Assembly (NCBI GenBank): GCA_949775045.1 | Contig: OX459095.1 | Location: 25,776,978-25,840,977, forward strand | Length of the DNA stretch: 64,000 nt | DNA from: Metridium senile | Taxonomy: Eukaryota > Cnidaria > Anthozoa > Actiniaria > Metridiidae | Direction of reading: 5' to 3' | In this document: piece after piece, positions 11,169-24,964 of the stretch | How positions within the stretch are numbered: the first letter of the stretch is position 1 | Layout of the letters: each line of letters begins with the position of its first letter | The notes under the pieces: model-generated | Told to the model about the DNA's origin: nothing | The model's database searches: none | What the model saw: only the letters and a program-made list of their open reading frames with translations | Program-made: the position numbers and the translations under genes

Positions 11169-12639
11169 CCTCATGTACTATTTCATATTAATTTTTTTCT
11201 TATATATTTTTCAATTAGCAATATTTTGGACAATTTAGTAATGTGCTTCACAGTTTTATTGCAAGCGCGTGACAGGCGCGTAATACTTAAGTGCAGATTG
11301 CGACCGATCCTCTCTCACTAGCAGGCAACAAAACACCGTAACAATTTCTTAGATATACATCGTTAGAATTTTTAAAGTATTGTATAACAATTTAGTAGTT
11401 TAATAATTTGAATAAAATAAGTTTTCATCTTAAATTAAGATTGTGTGATCTTTGATGTAAACATTCGTATCTAATTTGCATATATTGCAGACATGAAAAC
11501 GGCCTCTAAAATCATTCTAAAAACCTAAAAATATTCTAAATGCTTACTTAACTATCAAAACTACTTTTGAAGGACTGTTTATACTCATTCAAAGATATGT
11601 GGCTCAAAATTTGGCCTTAAACCGTCACACCGACAAATAAGATTTATTATGGATTTTCCTGAATTTAGCAAAATTGAGTAAACTTTGAAGTCATCGTTCG
11701 GATAGTTTATTAAGAGTGCCCACAAATTTTATTTTATAAGTTTGTTGACTGGTCCTAGTACTTTTGAAATATAACAGAATTATCTTAAAGTTAGGTCCCA
11801 CTTTCGAGAAAATCGCTTTTACCTGAAGGCATTTTACCGCTAAGCGTATTTTGACAATTTGGTATACATTTTTAAAAAATCATATCTCAGTCGAAATTAA
11901 ACACAACTCAGCCATTTAACGTTTAGAATACAGCCAAAGGGTGATACTTGCTTGTGTACAAATTTCAGTTTATTTCACTGAATAATAAAATTTCGGTGAA
12001 CACCTATACGTACTGCTTTATTTCCGCGTTAATAACGCTCAATTAGCGAGTTTCGAGGGGTCGCCGAAAACCGTCTCGTAAAGTACCAAAACAATCGAAT
12101 TCATCCAAATCAAAGTGATATTTGTTGATGGCATATGATAGTTGTTGTTCACTGAAAAAATCATGGAAATCGGCGATGGTCCGATTTTTGCCTTATCCGC
12201 TCTTAGGCCGACAGCCTCTTAAGTAAGAAGATTGGGTTATTTGATAATTGTAATTGTAATATAGGGATTTATTGGTGTGACAAGAACGTGTTTGATAAGT
12301 ATTGATGATAGCAAATAGGGAAGAGATGTAGGTTAGAAAAATGCATGTGAATTGATAATGTGTAATAAAGCATTTAAACTTGAACAAGTGGTTAATGTGA
12401 ATAAGGAGCAAGCGGGTTTGAATTCAAGCAGGATACACGCACCTGGTAATAGCTATCATGGAAGGGTATATTATGATGAAAATTATATAAAAGGAAGGTG
12501 AAATGAGATATATTACAAAAAACAGACGTTCATCATCAGGTGTTGAGATGGCTGGTAGGGATAAACCAAACATGTTTCAAAACAAGAGCTAGACATCAAT
12601 TGCTTTTATCTCATTATCTATTATATGTCAAAAGTTATT

Positions 12640-15082
12640 ACTCGTGCCCAGGCCTATGGCCGGCACGAGTCTTAAAATGCAACGCGTGTTTTTTTTTTTG
12701 GTTTCTATGTCACGTGACACGGGTGAAATACGCACTGCGCACGCTCGGAAGGCGGTCGTGTTTACAATAAAACCATTGGAGATTTACCGGCGATTGGTAA
12801 ATCTTAAAAGTTAAGAAAGTTCGTGGAAAGTTAGTGCTTATATTTCCCTAACACATTACATTAGTTGTTTTCTTTCCCTTGTCAAATAATACAAGAGAAA
12901 TTCGCTTAATATATAACCACAAGAAAACACGAAACCCTTCGTAAAATCTTCAGTTAGTCTTTTGTTTTGCTTACGCATGCGCCGTGCGTTTTTCACCCGT
13001 GTCATGTCACGTCAGAAGTTGTTCTTCGGAAAGTCCGAAGATGTCCGAAGATGTTACGAAGTTGTCGATTTACCGCCAAAAACAAGCCATAAATCGCTCA
13101 ATATTGAAGTAAATGTCCTCAAACTTCACAGAAATGCAAAGAAAAACACAACACACAAGAAGATATATCTATTTTTTCCATGTCAGAAGTTTCTTTAGCT
13201 TCGCCATGAAGTCGTGAATACCGATAACTCTCCGGTCAACTTCAAGATGGCGGCTATATATACCACAACTCAAAACGTCTTAGTAAAATGGCTTGAAAAG
13301 CGGTTAAAAGACTCAATCAACACTAAAAATCGTCGGAGTTTGCCTTTTTATTCATCAAAGTTCGTAGTTGGAGTATTAGTTTTGATGTTCATTGCCAATT
13401 TCGTTTCAAAATAGTGAAATATTCAATAATGGATTTGAAGGACTTCGATCGTATGTTGAGGCCGTTTCGATACCATGTGGAAAATCGTCTCATCTAAGGA
13501 TATGCATGGATATACAAGCTTCATACTTCGGTAAAAGAACAATTATTTAATGATGCTAAACATATCAAAATAGGATTTCAAAATTTTTCATACGTATTTT
13601 CAAACGAACCTAATTCATTGAAGTAAATAACATTGTGTGAATCGATCATTTGTGGGTCTTTGTATGTATATAGCAGTGTCAATAATATATCTTTAGATAA
13701 TTGTATTTTAAAGAGTTTATTGTATAGTTTTTACAGTGTTCTCTTTCTATCAGCAGTTGATCATTTCATGAAAGCTCTTTGTTACCCAGCTTCTAGTAGA
13801 GGCTCCCTATGCAGTCAAAATCATGCTGGGAAAGTGTATATTTTATACACTGGGACTGGTACTATCAACAAATATAAAACAATGATAAGTGGGAATTGGG
13901 TTTGAGATTTTAATTTAGCAAAACTATCCAGGATTATAGGGCATGGGAAATGGGATTAGGACTTCCCCAACGGCACCCCCATGATATTTTTAATTAATAA
14001 TAAATTATTGAGTAAGTCATTTTTGATAATGATATAGTGCTATTTGATATATTGGTCTAGAACATAGCATTACAAAATATCCCATGGATATTCTAGTCTT
14101 CTTTAAATATTTGCTGGGTATCCAACAGTAAAATATGTACATTTTATGTACTCTGTAGTGAAGTTTCTCTTTGTTTGTTTCTTGTATTTTATGATATATG
14201 TTGATTACCCTGCGGGCCAGATTCTCCTTTACCTTCTCTCTCCCTGGGATGGGAAAGTGACTCTTGTTGCAGGGTATATATTGGTTTCGGTATACAAATA
14301 ACATTGCAACTTGGAAATAATGAAATCATGATATACCAGTAATTGGTAATAGTAATAGATGGCAATAGAGTGCTAACACTATGAATGAAATAAAATATAA
14401 TTGCTACTATGTAATAGTATTTAGTGACTATTAGTCACTATCAAAGACAAGTAAAGTTGTAATGAGATATTGTTTCCTTTTGTATTCGTTTCTGGTTGAG
14501 TTATAGTGACTAATTAGAAACTATTAGCTAGTTACTATTATGTTTCTATTTCATGGATTTAGTGTTTTCGCTCTACTAAATTGTACTATTTTATATCTAT
14601 TCTTTGTTCAACTAGTACCAATTCAGTCCAATCAACAAAGCTGTTCTTCATGATAAGAGACAGAAATAAGAAAACATTGATATTCATACTACCCGCAACA
14701 AGAATACTACCGGTATGCCTTTCAGGGAAAGGGGGTGTTAATACCATCCCAAAATGACCTATGGGTGGGTGGGTAGGGTGTACACCCTATCTCAGGACAA
14801 TTACCTAAGAAATATACACAATATACTATTCAGGACTTAAAAGAACCATTTTCTAGACATCAGAGTCCAAATGAAAGTCCAGTCCAGGTTTTATTTTAAT
14901 CAGTAACCCCAAGAGACTTTTACAAATGAGTGATAACATGGCAAATTATGAACATGATTACATGATTGATGAACATGTGATAATCTGTCCCTAACTATGA
15001 TCAACTAGTGTCCCTAGCTATTGATCATCTCTCCATAAAAGCCAGATCAAGGGCACGAGTAAACCCTGTACTGAGGGTCTAG
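12640..15082. mobile_element. 2.4-kb Helentron-like non-autonomous element
   Basis: The right foldback arm lacks this segment, so the ends can be read directly. The 5' end is ACTCGTGCCC (12640-12649). Its inverted copy GGGCACGAGT lies at 15051-15060, not at the 3' terminus. It is followed by a hairpin ACCCT-gtactg-AGGGT (15063-15078) and then CTAG. The host join is TT/TT with at most 2 bp shared. Asymmetric inverted repeats, a subterminal hairpin, CTAG and insertion at TT fit Helentrons (Helitron group). No Rep/helicase is encoded. A 55-codon frame starting AAGATGGCG near 13244 is unsupported. Confidence 0.65.
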
Positions 15083-18000
15083 TTGAGAATTAAGTGTACC
15101 GGGAAATGAGAATTGAGATGGAATGTACAAAACTTACAGTCCACTTTTTCTTCCATTGCATGGCAGTATTGCTTCATCCTTTGATGTAAAATCAGTTGCC
15201 ATTACAGTGTGAATAAAAATATGGTAGGCAGAACAAAATATGACTGGAATGTTCTATTATTCTTTGACCAATCTCAGACAGCCCCATAATCAAATCTAAC
15301 AGCAAGATAACAACTATGCTTCCAATTGGACAATACATTTTTCAGCGTATTTCTGACTGCCGGCGGTATTTGTATTACACTGTAAAAGCTTAGAAACTCG
15401 AAACAATTTTAACCGACAATACGATCACTGTATACTGCCTTTAATAAGCTCCTGTCGAAGTTTGTTGAAAATCATCAACAGGTCTATAAAGTATTTTTGT
15501 AAAAAGACCATGAGAGGAGTCATTCTAACATTTCCTGCATGGTAATGAAAGCTCTTGCTCAAAAAACTCATTTCTGTTCTTTTTATTTCAATAACCTTAA
15601 TGTTTAAACAGTTATTGAGAATTTAGTGTACTGGGAAATGAAAAATGAGATGGAATGTACAAAGTTTGTTTTCAACTTTATTTTCCATTTCATAACTCTA
15701 CCATAAGTGCTTCATCCTAAGATGTCAAATAAGTTGCCATTAAAAGCTTATAGAAACTCTTACCTGTTTTGACAACAATATACAGTCACTGACATTGGAA
15801 GTTTGTTGAAAATCATGAACAGGTCTATAAAGTATTTTTGTAAATAGACACTGCGAGGAGTCATATTCTAACATTTCCTGCATGGTACTATCACACCGGT
15901 TCAAAAGATGAACTTTGTTAGCACATTGACCACACCCTGCACTCACTAGGCCAAAAAAGCAGTGCATGCCGTCAATATTAAAATTGTTTCAAAATTAAAC
16001 CAAAGTTACATTTTCTGAAAGCTCTTGCTCAAAAAACTCATTTCTGTTCTTTTTATTTCAATAACCTTAATGTTTAAACAGTTATTGAGAATTTAGTGTA
16101 CTGGGAAATGAAAAATGAGATGGAATGTACAAAGTTTGTTTTCAACTTTATTTTCCATTTCATAACTCTACCATAAGTGCTTCATCCTAAGATGTCAAAT
16201 AAGTTGCCATTAAAAGCTTATAGAAACTCTTACCTGTTTTGACAACAATATACAGTCACTGACATTGGAAGTTTGTTGAAAATCATGAACAGGTCTATAA
16301 AGTATTTTTGTAAATAGACACTGCGAGGAGTCATATTCTAACATTTCCTGCATGGTACTATCACACCGGTTCAAAAGATGAACTTTGTTAGCACATTGAC
16401 CACACCCTGCACTCACTAGGCCAAAAAAGCAGTGCATGCCGTCAATATTAAAATTGTTTCAAAATTAAACCAAAGTTACATTTTCTGAAAGCTCTTGCTC
16501 AAAAAACTCATTTCTGTTCTTTTTATTTCATTTACCTTAATGTCTAAACAGTTATTGAGAATTTAGTGTACTGGGAAATGAAAAATGAGATGGAATGTAC
16601 AAAGGTTGTTGTCAACTTTATTTTCCATTTCATAACTCTACCAAACGTGCTTCATCCTTAGATGTCAAATAAGTTGCCATTAAAAGCTTATAGAAACTCT
16701 TACCTATTTTGACAACAATATACAGTCACTGACATGCATTGGAAGTTTGTTGAAAATCATGAACTGGTCTATAAAGTATTTTTGTAAAAAGACCCTGCGA
16801 GGAGTCATATTCTAACATTTCCAGCATGGTACTATAACACATGTTGAAAAGATGAACTTTGTTAGCACATTGACCACACCCTGCACTCACTAGGTCAAAA
16901 AAGCAGTGCATGCCGTCAATATTAAAATTGTTTCAAAATTAGACCAAAATTATATTTTCTGAAAGCTCTTGCTCAAAAAACTCATTTCTGTTCTTTTTAT
17001 TTCATTTACCTTAATGTCTAAACAGTTATGAGAATTTAGTGTACTGGGAATGAAAAATGAGATGGAATGTACAAAGTTTGTTTTCAACTTTATTTTCCAT
17101 TTCATAACTCTACCAAAAGTGCTTCATCCTTTAATAAATGTCAAATAAGTTGCCATTAAAAGCTTATAGAAACTCATACCTATTTTCACCAACAATATAA
17201 AATGTACATGCAGTCACTGTGGAAGTTTGTTGAAAATCATGAACAGGTCTATAAAGTATTTTTGTAAATAGACACTGCGAGGAGTCATATTCTAACATTT
17301 CCTGCATGGTACTATCACACCGGTTCAAAAGATGAACTTTGTTAGCACATTGACCACACCCTGCACTCACTAGGCCAAAAAAGCAGTGCATGCCGTCAAT
17401 ATTAAAATTGTTTCAAAATTAGACCAAAGTTACATTTTCTGAAAGCTCTTGCTCAAAAAACTCATTTCTGTTCTTTTTATTTCATTTACCTTAATGTCTA
17501 AACAGTTATTGAGAATTTAGTGTACTGGGAAATGAAAAATGAGATGGAATGTACAAAGGTTGTTGTCAACTTTATTTTCCATTTCATAACTCTACCAAAC
17601 GTGCTTCATCCTTAGATGTCAAATAAGTTGCCATTAAAAGCTTATAGAAACTCTTACCTATTTTGACAACAATATACAGTCACTGACATGCATTGGAAGT
17701 TTGTTGAAAATCATGAACTGGTCTATAAAGTATTTTTGTAAAAAGACCCTGCGAGGAGTCATATTCTAACATTTCCAGCATGGTACTATAACACATGTTG
17801 AAAAGATGAACTTTGTTAGCACATTGACCACACCCTGCACTCACTAGGTCAAAAAAGCAGTGCATGCCGTCAATATTAAAATTGTTTCAAAATTAGACCA
17901 AACTTATATTTTCTGAAAGCTCTTGCTCAAAAACTCATTTCTGTTCTTTTTATTTCATTTACCTTAATGTCTAAACAGTTATGAGAATTTAGTGTACTGG

Positions 18001-19385
18001 GAATGAAAAATGAGATGGAATGTACAAAGTTTGTTTTCAACTTTATTTTCCATTTCATAACTCTACCAAAAGTGCTTCATCCTTTAATAAATGTCAAATA
18101 AGTTGCCATTAAAAGCTTATAGAAACTCATACCTATTTTCACCAACAATATAAAATGTACATGCAGTCACTGTGGAAGTTTGTTGAAAATCATGAACAGG
18201 TCTATAAAGTATTTTTGTAAATATAGACCCTGCGAGGAGTCATATTCTAACATTTCCTGCATGGTACTATCACACCGGTTCAAAAGATGAACTTTGTTAG
18301 CACATTGACCACACCCTGCACTCACTAGGCCAAAAAAGCAGTGCATGCCGTCAATATTAAAATTGTTTCAACATTAGACCAAAGTTACATTTTTTGAAAG
18401 CTCTTGCTCAAAAAACTCATTTCTGTTCTTTTTATTTCATTTACCTTAATGTCTAAACAGTTATTGAGAATTTAGTGTACTGGGAAATGAAAAATGAGAT
18501 GGAATGTACAAAGGTTGTTGTCAACTTTATTTTCCATTTCATAACTCTACCAAAAGTGCTTCATCCTTAGATGTCAAATAAGTTGCCATTAAAAGCTTAT
18601 AGAAACTCTTACCTATTTTGACAACAATATACAGTCACTGACATTGGAAGTTTGTTGAAAATCATGAACTGGTCTATAAAGTATTTTTGTAAAAAGACCC
18701 TGCGAGGAGTCATATTCTAACATTTCCTGCATGGTACTATAACACCGGTTGAAAAGATGAACTTTGTTAGCACATTGACCACACCCTGCACTCACTAGGT
18801 CAAAAAAGCAGTGCATGCCGTCAATATTAAAATTGTTTCAAAATTAGACCAAAATTATATTTTCTGAAAGCTCTTGCTCAAAAAACTCATTTCTGTTCTT
18901 TTTATTTCATTTACCTTAATGTCTAAACAGTTATTGAGAATTTAGTGTACTGGGAAATGAAAAATGAAATGGAATGTACAAAGGTTGTTTTCAACTTTAT
19001 TTTCCATTTCATAACTCTACCAAAAGTGCTTCATCCTTAGATGTCAAATAAGTTGCCATTAAAAGCTTATAGAAACTCTTACCTATTTTGACAACAATAT
19101 ACAGTCACTGACATTGGAAGTTTGTTGAAAATCATGAACTGGTCTATAAAGTATTTTTGTAAAAAGACCCTGCGAGGAGTCATATTCTAACATTTCCTGC
19201 ATGGTACTATCACACCGGTTCAAAAGATGAAACTTGTTTACACTTGACCACACCCTGCACTCACTAGGTCAAAAAAGCAGTGCATTTCGTCAATATTAAA
19301 TTGTTTCAAAATTAGACCAAAGTTACATTTTCTGAAAGGTCTTGCTCAAAAAACTCATTTCTGTTCTTTTTATTTCATTTCATTT
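15083..19385 (-). repeat. Left tandem array, ~475-bp monomer, about nine units
   Basis: Monomer anchors (the ATG of the internal frame, minus strand) lie at 15967, 16437, 16911, 17391, 17865, ~18342, 18816 and ~19285, a spacing of 470-480 bp. Units alternate between two variants from 16.4 to 18.8 kb, giving a ~952-bp higher-order repeat. The first two full units look identical over at least 470 bp. The outermost unit (15083-15480) is diverged and pairs with 22030-22383. Every monomer keeps a 55-60 codon frame (HCFFGLVSAGCGQCANKVHL type) bounded by stops; no gene is called from it. Confidence 0.9.
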
Positions 19386-22383
19386 AATAAAAAGAACAGA
19401 AATGAGTTTTTTGAGCAAGAGCTTTCAGAAAATGTAACTTTGGTCTAATTTTGAAACAATTTTAATATTGACGGCATGCACTGCTCTTTTGGCCTAGTGA
19501 GTGCAGGGTGTGGTCAATGTGCTAACAAAGTTCATCTTTTGAACCGGCGTGATAGTACCATGCAGGAAATGTTAGAATGACTCCTCGCAGGGTCTATATT
19601 TACAAAAATACTTTATAGACCTGTTCATGATTTTCAACAAACTTCCACAGCGACTGTACATTTTATATTGTTGGTCAAAATAGGTATGAGTTTCTATAAG
19701 CTTTTAATGGCAACTTATTTGACATTTAAGGATGAAGCACTTTTGGTAGAGTTATGAAATGGAAAATAAAGTGCACAACCAACTTTGTACATTCCATCCC
19801 ATTTTTCATTTCCCAGAACAGTAAATTCTCAATAACTGTTTAGACATTAAGGTAAATGAAATGAAAAGAACAGAAATGAGTTTTTTGAGCAAGAGCTTTC
19901 AGAAAATGTAATTTTGATCTAATTTTGAAACAATTTTAATATTGACGGCATGCACTGCTTTTTTGACCTAGTGAGTGCAGGGTGTGGTCAATGCGCTAAC
20001 AAAGTTCATCTTTTGAACCGGTGTGATAGTACCATGCAGGAAATGTTAGAATATGACTCCTCGCAGGGTCTTTTTATAAAAATACTTTATAGACCAGTTC
20101 ATGATTTTCAACAAACTTCCACAGTAACTGTATATTGTTGCTCAAAATAGGTAAGAGTTTCTATAAGCTTTTAATGGCAACTTATTTGACATTTAAGGAT
20201 GAAGCACTTTTGGTAGAGTTATGAAATGGAAAATAAAGTGCACAACCAACTTTGTACATTCCATCCCATTTTTCATTTCCCAGAACAGTTAATTCTCAAT
20301 AACTGTTTAGACATTAAGGTAAATGAAATGAAAAGAACAGAAATGAGTTTTTTGAGCAAGAGCTTTCAGAAAATGTAACTTTGGTCTAATTTTGAAACAA
20401 TTTTAATATTGACGGCATGCACTGCTTTTTTGGCCTAGTGAGTGCAGGGTGGGGTCAATGTGCTAACAAAGTTCATCTTTTGAACCAAACCTTTTGAACT
20501 GGTGTGATAGTACTATGCAGGAAATGTTAGAATGACTCCTCGCAGGGTCTATTTACAAAAATACTTTATAGACCTGTTCATGATTTTCAACAAACTTCCA
20601 CAGTCACTGCATGTACATTTTATATTGTTGCTCAAAATAGGTATGAGTTTCTATAAGCTTTTAATGGCAACTTATTTGACATTTAAGGATGAAGCACTTT
20701 TGGTAGAGTTATGAAATGGAAAATAAAGTTGAAAACAAACTTTGTACATTCCATCTCATTTTTCATTTCCCAGTACACTAAATTCTCATAACTGTTTAGA
20801 CATTAACGTAAATGAAATAAAAAGAACAGAAATGAGTTTTTTGAGCAAAAGCTTTCAGAAAATATAACTTTGGTCTAATTTTGAAACAATTTTAATATTG
20901 ATGGCATGCACTGCTTTTTTGGCCTAGTGAGTGCAGGGTGTGGTCAATGTGCTAACAAAGTTCATCTTTTGAACCGGCGTGATAGTACCATGCAGGAAAT
21001 GTTAGAATATGACCCCTCGGAGGGTCTTTTTACAAAAATACTTTATAGACCAGTTCATGATTTTCAACAAACTTCCAATGTCAGTGACTGCATGTATATT
21101 GTTTGTCAAAATAGGTAAGAGTTTCTATAAGCTTTTAATGGCAACTTATTTGATATCTAAGGATGAAGCACTTTTGGTAGAGTTATGAAATGAAAAAAAA
21201 AGTTGACAACAACCTTTCTACATTCCATCTCATTTTTCATTTCCCAGTACACTAAATTCTCAATAACTGTTTAGACATTAAGGTAAATGAAATAAAAAGA
21301 ACAAAAATGAGTTTTTTGAGCAAGAGCTTTCAGAAAATGTAACTTTGGTCTAATTTTGAAACAATTTTAATATTGACGGCATGCACTGCTCTTTTGGCCT
21401 AGTGAGTGCAAGGTGTGGTCAATGTGCTAACAAAGTTCATCTTTTGAACCGGCATGATAGTACCATGCAGGAAATGTTAGAATGACTCCTCGCAGGGTCT
21501 ATATTTACAAAAATACTTTATAGACCTGTTCATGATTTTCAACAAACTTCCACAGTGACTGTAGATTTTATATTGTTGGTCAAAATAGGTATGAGTTTCT
21601 ATAAGCTTTTAATGGCAACTTATTTGACATTTAAGGATGAAGCACTTTTGGTAGAGTTATGAAATGGAAAATAAAGTTGAAAACAACCTTTGTACATTCC
21701 ATCCCATTTTTCATTTCCCAGAACAGTAAATTCTCAATAACTGTTTAGACATTAAGGTAAATGTAATAAAAAGAACAGAAATGAGTTTTTTGAGCAAGAG
21801 CTTTCAGAAAATGTAACTTTGGTCTAATTTTGAAACAATTTTAATATTGACGGCATGCACTGCTTTTTTGGCCTAGTGAGTGCAGGGTGTGGTCAATGTG
21901 CTAACAAAGTTCATCTTTTGAACCGGTGTGATAGTACCATTGCAGGAAATGTTAGAATATGACTCCTGGCAGGGTCTTTTTACAAAAAAACTTTATAGAC
22001 CTAGCTGTTGATGATTTTCAACAAACTTCTGCAGGAGCTTATTTTGAGGTTCTAAGCTTTTACAGTGTAATACAAATACCGCTGGCAGTCAGAAATACGC
22101 TGAAAAATGTATTGTCCAATTGGAAGCATAGTTGTTATCTTGCTGTTAGATTTGATTATGGGGCTGTCTGAGATTGGTCAAAGAATAATAGAACATTCCA
22201 GTCATATTTTGTTCTGCCTACCATATTTTTATTTACACTGTAATGGCAACTGATTTTACATCAAAGGATGAAGCAATACTGGCAGAGTCATGCAATGGAA
22301 GAAAAAGAGGACTGTAAGTTGTGTACATTCCATCTCAATTCTCATTTCCCGGTACACTTAATTCTCAATAACTTTTGACATAT
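19386..22383 (+). repeat. Right tandem array, inverted relative to the left array
   Basis: About six ~475-bp units in opposite orientation, with internal-frame starts near 19474, 19950, 20416, 20906, 21380 and 21855, followed by the same diverged edge unit. It meets the left array head to head at TTATTTCATTTCATTTAATAA. It has fewer units than the left side, so the two arrays have expanded or contracted independently. Confidence 0.9.
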
Positions 22384-24964
22384 AATAGATAATGAGATAA
22401 AAGCAATTGATGTCTAGCTCTTGTTCTGAAACATGTTTGGTTTATCCCTACCAGCCATCTCAACACCTGATGATGAACGTCTGTTTTTTGTAATATATCT
22501 CTTTTCACCTTCCTTTTATATAATTTTCATCATAATATACAATTCCATTATAGCTATTACCAGGTGCGTGTATCCTGCTTGAGCTCAAACCCGCTTGCTC
22601 CATTATTCACATTAACCACTTGTTCAAGTTTAAATGCTTTATTACACATTATCAATTCACATGCATTTTTCTAACCTACATCTCTTCCCTATTTGCTATC
22701 ATCAATACTTATCAAACACGTTCTTGTCACACCAATAAATCCCTATATTACAATTACAATTATCAAATAAGCCAATCTTCTTACTTAATACATCCATTGA
22801 TATAGAATTTAAATAAATACACTGCCCTCTTTGAGACATTGTAAAATGCTATTACTGTTATATTACTGTTGTTATGATTATTCTTTCCATACCGCACTAT
22901 AAGTGCCTTTTAGTTTTATTTCAATTTTCAATGTATTATCTCCTCTCCTCTAGATACACATATGGCTCAATTTCAATCCCAGACAAATAAATCATGTACA
23001 TATGCCCACTATTACAGTCTCCTCTTTATTACCCATATAAATTAGCATTTTGGTTGCAGTTTTCCTCCCTATATAACCTTGGCTTTCTAAATTACAGTTC
23101 TACTCTAGTGAATGTCCCTTAATGCAGTTCTATCCCTTCTAATAAATCTGCGTGGACTAGTAGCGCGAAATACATTTTTATATTGTATCTTAGAACATAA
23201 AACATTTTCTAACTTAATTCCATTACACTAGAACGCACATATATAGGCATTGGCATCTCGTTTTATTGACAATTATTGAAGATCAAGTTAATGAAAAAAA
23301 GTTTACAAGTTACACAACGTGGTGTACAGAGAGATACCTTTGAGTATGTACTTTAACAAACTAGCCCTATTTATACAATTACATCTCCCTAGAGTATAAT
23401 TTACACAATAATGCCTTAACATAACAGCACACTAGTATTCATTCCATATCGTTAGAAAATACATTGCTTTTTTTTATTCATTCTCAGTCATTGTTACAAA
23501 TAATATAAATAATATTTCTAAAATTACAATAATTAGGTAAGTGTAAAAATGATTAAGAATAGAAGTCTAGAAAAAGCATGATATGCTTATAGAGTATAGA
23601 CCCCTGATATAAAACTACATTGATTTAAAATACAAATTGTAGATAAAATATTCAAATTATCGATTGGTATAATAATTAGTAAATTGATAATTGCACTCTA
23701 TGATTTGTAATTAGATTTATGAATTGTAACAAATATAATGTTCTATTTCACTTAAATGAATCGAGTTACATAATTTCAAATATATTTTAATTCTCATTGA
23801 TATATTTTAATAATAGTTCTTCTTTAATTATTATTTTTTAATTCTATTAATAGTGTTGCAATGGACTTGTAATTTTTTTTATTTGTTCCATATTAACGGT
23901 CGCATATAAGAAATTGAAAATTGACTAAGCTTAGTTTTTCTTGAAACAGCTAGTATGATAATTAGATGATTGCCTTGTTTTATGACAATGAATTTCAGAG
24001 TTTAGTTTAAAAAATGGTCTGAATGTTTCAGATAGCTGACAAGTATTTAAAAGATACATTTATTTAAGGAAGCATATGTTAAGTGTAGTTATGTCTTCTA
24101 TTTTGAGAATGGACTCCTAAGAGTAGAAGAGTGGGATAGTGTGAGCATAATATGATAAATTTGTTATAGTTAATCTTATGACTTTTTTTAAGTTATCTGA
24201 AGCGTTCCTCAAGCGTATATTAACTCTAGCCGAAACAATTACCCTGCAAGTAGATCAATTATAGTACATATAGTAAGAACATTGTAGTCCATGCTGTAAA
24301 CAAAGTTTACAATATATATTAAAATACGGTCCCATAAGATGGAAAGACACTTTGTGCTTTGTTTTGTCGCTCTAAAGCAAGATAATTAAGGTACTGTCAA
24401 TAAAAGATTAATGTCTATTAAATACAACGGTCCAGGCGGCAGAACGCTCAAGTTCATTTTAAATGACTCGACATACCAGTGGAACGATGGTAGCTTCGTG
24501 ATGTTCAACATCAGAACCCATTATCTCTTCGCAGCTCCTAAAAAAAGTTCAAACCTCGAGCATGCATCGATCTACACAAACTCAAACGCCAACAGGATCT
24601 CTAGTCTTGCAGAACTTTGTGACTAAATGCAGTACTTGCCGACTGATAAATCCATTTGTTTGTGCACTGAAATACTCTCGAATAATTTCTTTAAAAACTC
24701 AAGTCATAACTTTGTCCTTCGAACGGTTGAGTTCTATCCTGAAGTTTTGGTGAGATTATAAAGCCACTTTGAATCTTGAGAGGTAAAATTATGATCTTGC
24801 ACATATTTTACTGTTTATTGCCGCCAACTTTGTCTGCAGGCTCATGATGAAACACGACGTATTTTACGTCATTTTTTATCATATGATCATGATAATAGAC
24901 GTCTATAGCACTGCTATTATACCTCATAAAACACATGTTATTCTGTGTATGATCAAACCTAAAT

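Larger units (their letters stand above)
8349..12218. mobile_element. 3.9-kb TTAA element with ~0.87-kb TIRs, non-autonomous (Kolobok or piggyBac type)
   Basis: TTAA at 8345-8348 and 12219-12222 flanks termini GAGGCTGTCGGCCTAAGAGC and its complement. The intact right foldback arm has a single TTAA at this point, which proves insertion. Arms run about 8349-9230 and 11340-12218. The 2.1-kb interior has a GA-rich tract, a TTA-flanked MITE and a 37-bp tandem array but no transposase-like frame. The open frames at 9465-10040 are translations of the purine/pyrimidine tract. Confidence 0.85.
6242..24915. mobile_element. 18.7-kb foldback with long inverted arms and a tandem-repeat core
   Basis: The left terminus AGCAGTGCTATAGA at 6242 is mirrored at 24915. 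The arms pair as follows: 6815-8348 with ~23.0-24.9 kb, 12219-12639 with ~22.38-22.8 kb, and 15083-19380 with 19388-22383. The pairing is continuous once three left-arm insertions are removed. The centre, near 19380-19388, has almost no spacer. No transposase is seen. It may be a Foldback-type element or a large inverted duplication. Arm identity is high but not perfect (scattered substitutions), so it is not a fresh assembly artefact. Confidence 0.8.

Noticed and set aside
13214..13414. Small frame starting near AAGATGGCG with a C-terminal hydrophobic tail
   Set aside because: Lies within the Helentron-like element; no homology, no splice context, and ATGGCGGC occurs in other repeats here.
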